DNA from: JARDZI01 sp041639705
GTDB lineage: Bacteria; Bacillota; Clostridia; Clostridiales; Caloramatoraceae
Assembly (NCBI GenBank): GCA_041639705.1
Contig: JBEQBT010000199.1
Coordinates: forward strand, 1-6,409
Direction: 5' to 3'
Length of the DNA: 6,409 nucleotides
Numbering within the stretch: position 1 is the stretch's first letter; every line of letters starts with the position of its first letter. The notes under the pieces are model-generated. The model did no database searches, was not told the DNA's origin, and saw nothing but the letters and a program-made list of their open reading frames with translations. Positions 6,392-6,409 of this stretch are shown one piece after another. Made by a program: the position numbers and the translations under genes.

Positions 6392-6409
6392 GTGCCAAAA
6401 GAAATTGAA
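6392..6409 (+). CDS. Start of an unidentified gene (six codons visible)
   Basis: GTG at 6392-6394 opens a frame reading M-P-K-E-I-E up to the window end. It has an SD-like GAGGTG at 6381-6386, 5 nt upstream, and a good extended -10 promoter before that. It is transcribed away from tyrS. Too little is visible to name a product. Confidence 0.6.

Noticed and set aside
1..6409. CRISPR array, tRNA or rRNA genes
   Set aside because: No evenly spaced direct repeats of CRISPR length, no tRNA-like sequence and no rRNA-like sequence was seen. The palindromic copies are about 4.5 kb apart.

Overview
This 6.4 kb window is AT-rich with purine-rich Shine-Dalgarno sequences, a TTG start, a T-box riboswitch and Firmicutes-type promoters. 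It most likely comes from a low-GC Gram-positive bacterium of the Clostridia; the exact genus cannot be told from the sequence. It looks like an ordinary chromosomal segment decorated with repeat elements.

Layout, left to right: (1) positions 1-57 hold an incomplete copy of a palindromic intergenic repeat, cut by the window edge. (2) 115-879 (minus) encodes a membrane-anchored or secreted DUF4163/DUF3298-type protein. (3) 880-1154 is a divergent control region with candidate promoters both ways, a GGTTACAA tandem repeat and an inverted repeat over the helicase transcript start. (4) 1155-4400 (plus) encodes a complete 1081-residue SWIM zinc-finger / SNF2-family ATPase with all main helicase motifs intact. 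(5) 4401-4714 separates the convergent helicase and tyrS genes. It contains a long hairpin abutting the helicase stop, a full 72-bp copy of the palindromic repeat, and a GC-richer stretch with no recognisable gene. (6) 4715-5965 (minus) is tyrS, tyrosyl-tRNA synthetase. (7) About 5991-6270 (minus) is its T-box leader, with a UAC (Tyr) specifier, a UGGU antiterminator bulge and a terminator with a T tract. (8) At the right edge a divergent gene starts with GTG at 6392 behind an extended -10 promoter; only six codons are visible.

The best understood unit is T-box plus tyrS. Uncharged tRNA-Tyr pairs with the UAC specifier and the UGGU bulge, stabilises the antiterminator and lets transcription reach tyrS. 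The SNF2 protein and the DUF protein are transcribed divergently from a shared 275-bp region. No functional link between them can be shown. I found no CRISPR array, rRNA, tRNA gene, transposase or clearly new multi-gene system. The less explained items are the structured intergenic DNA: the 54-nt hairpin, the palindromic repeats, the 48% GC segment and a duplicated T-box core 12-mer upstream of Stem I.
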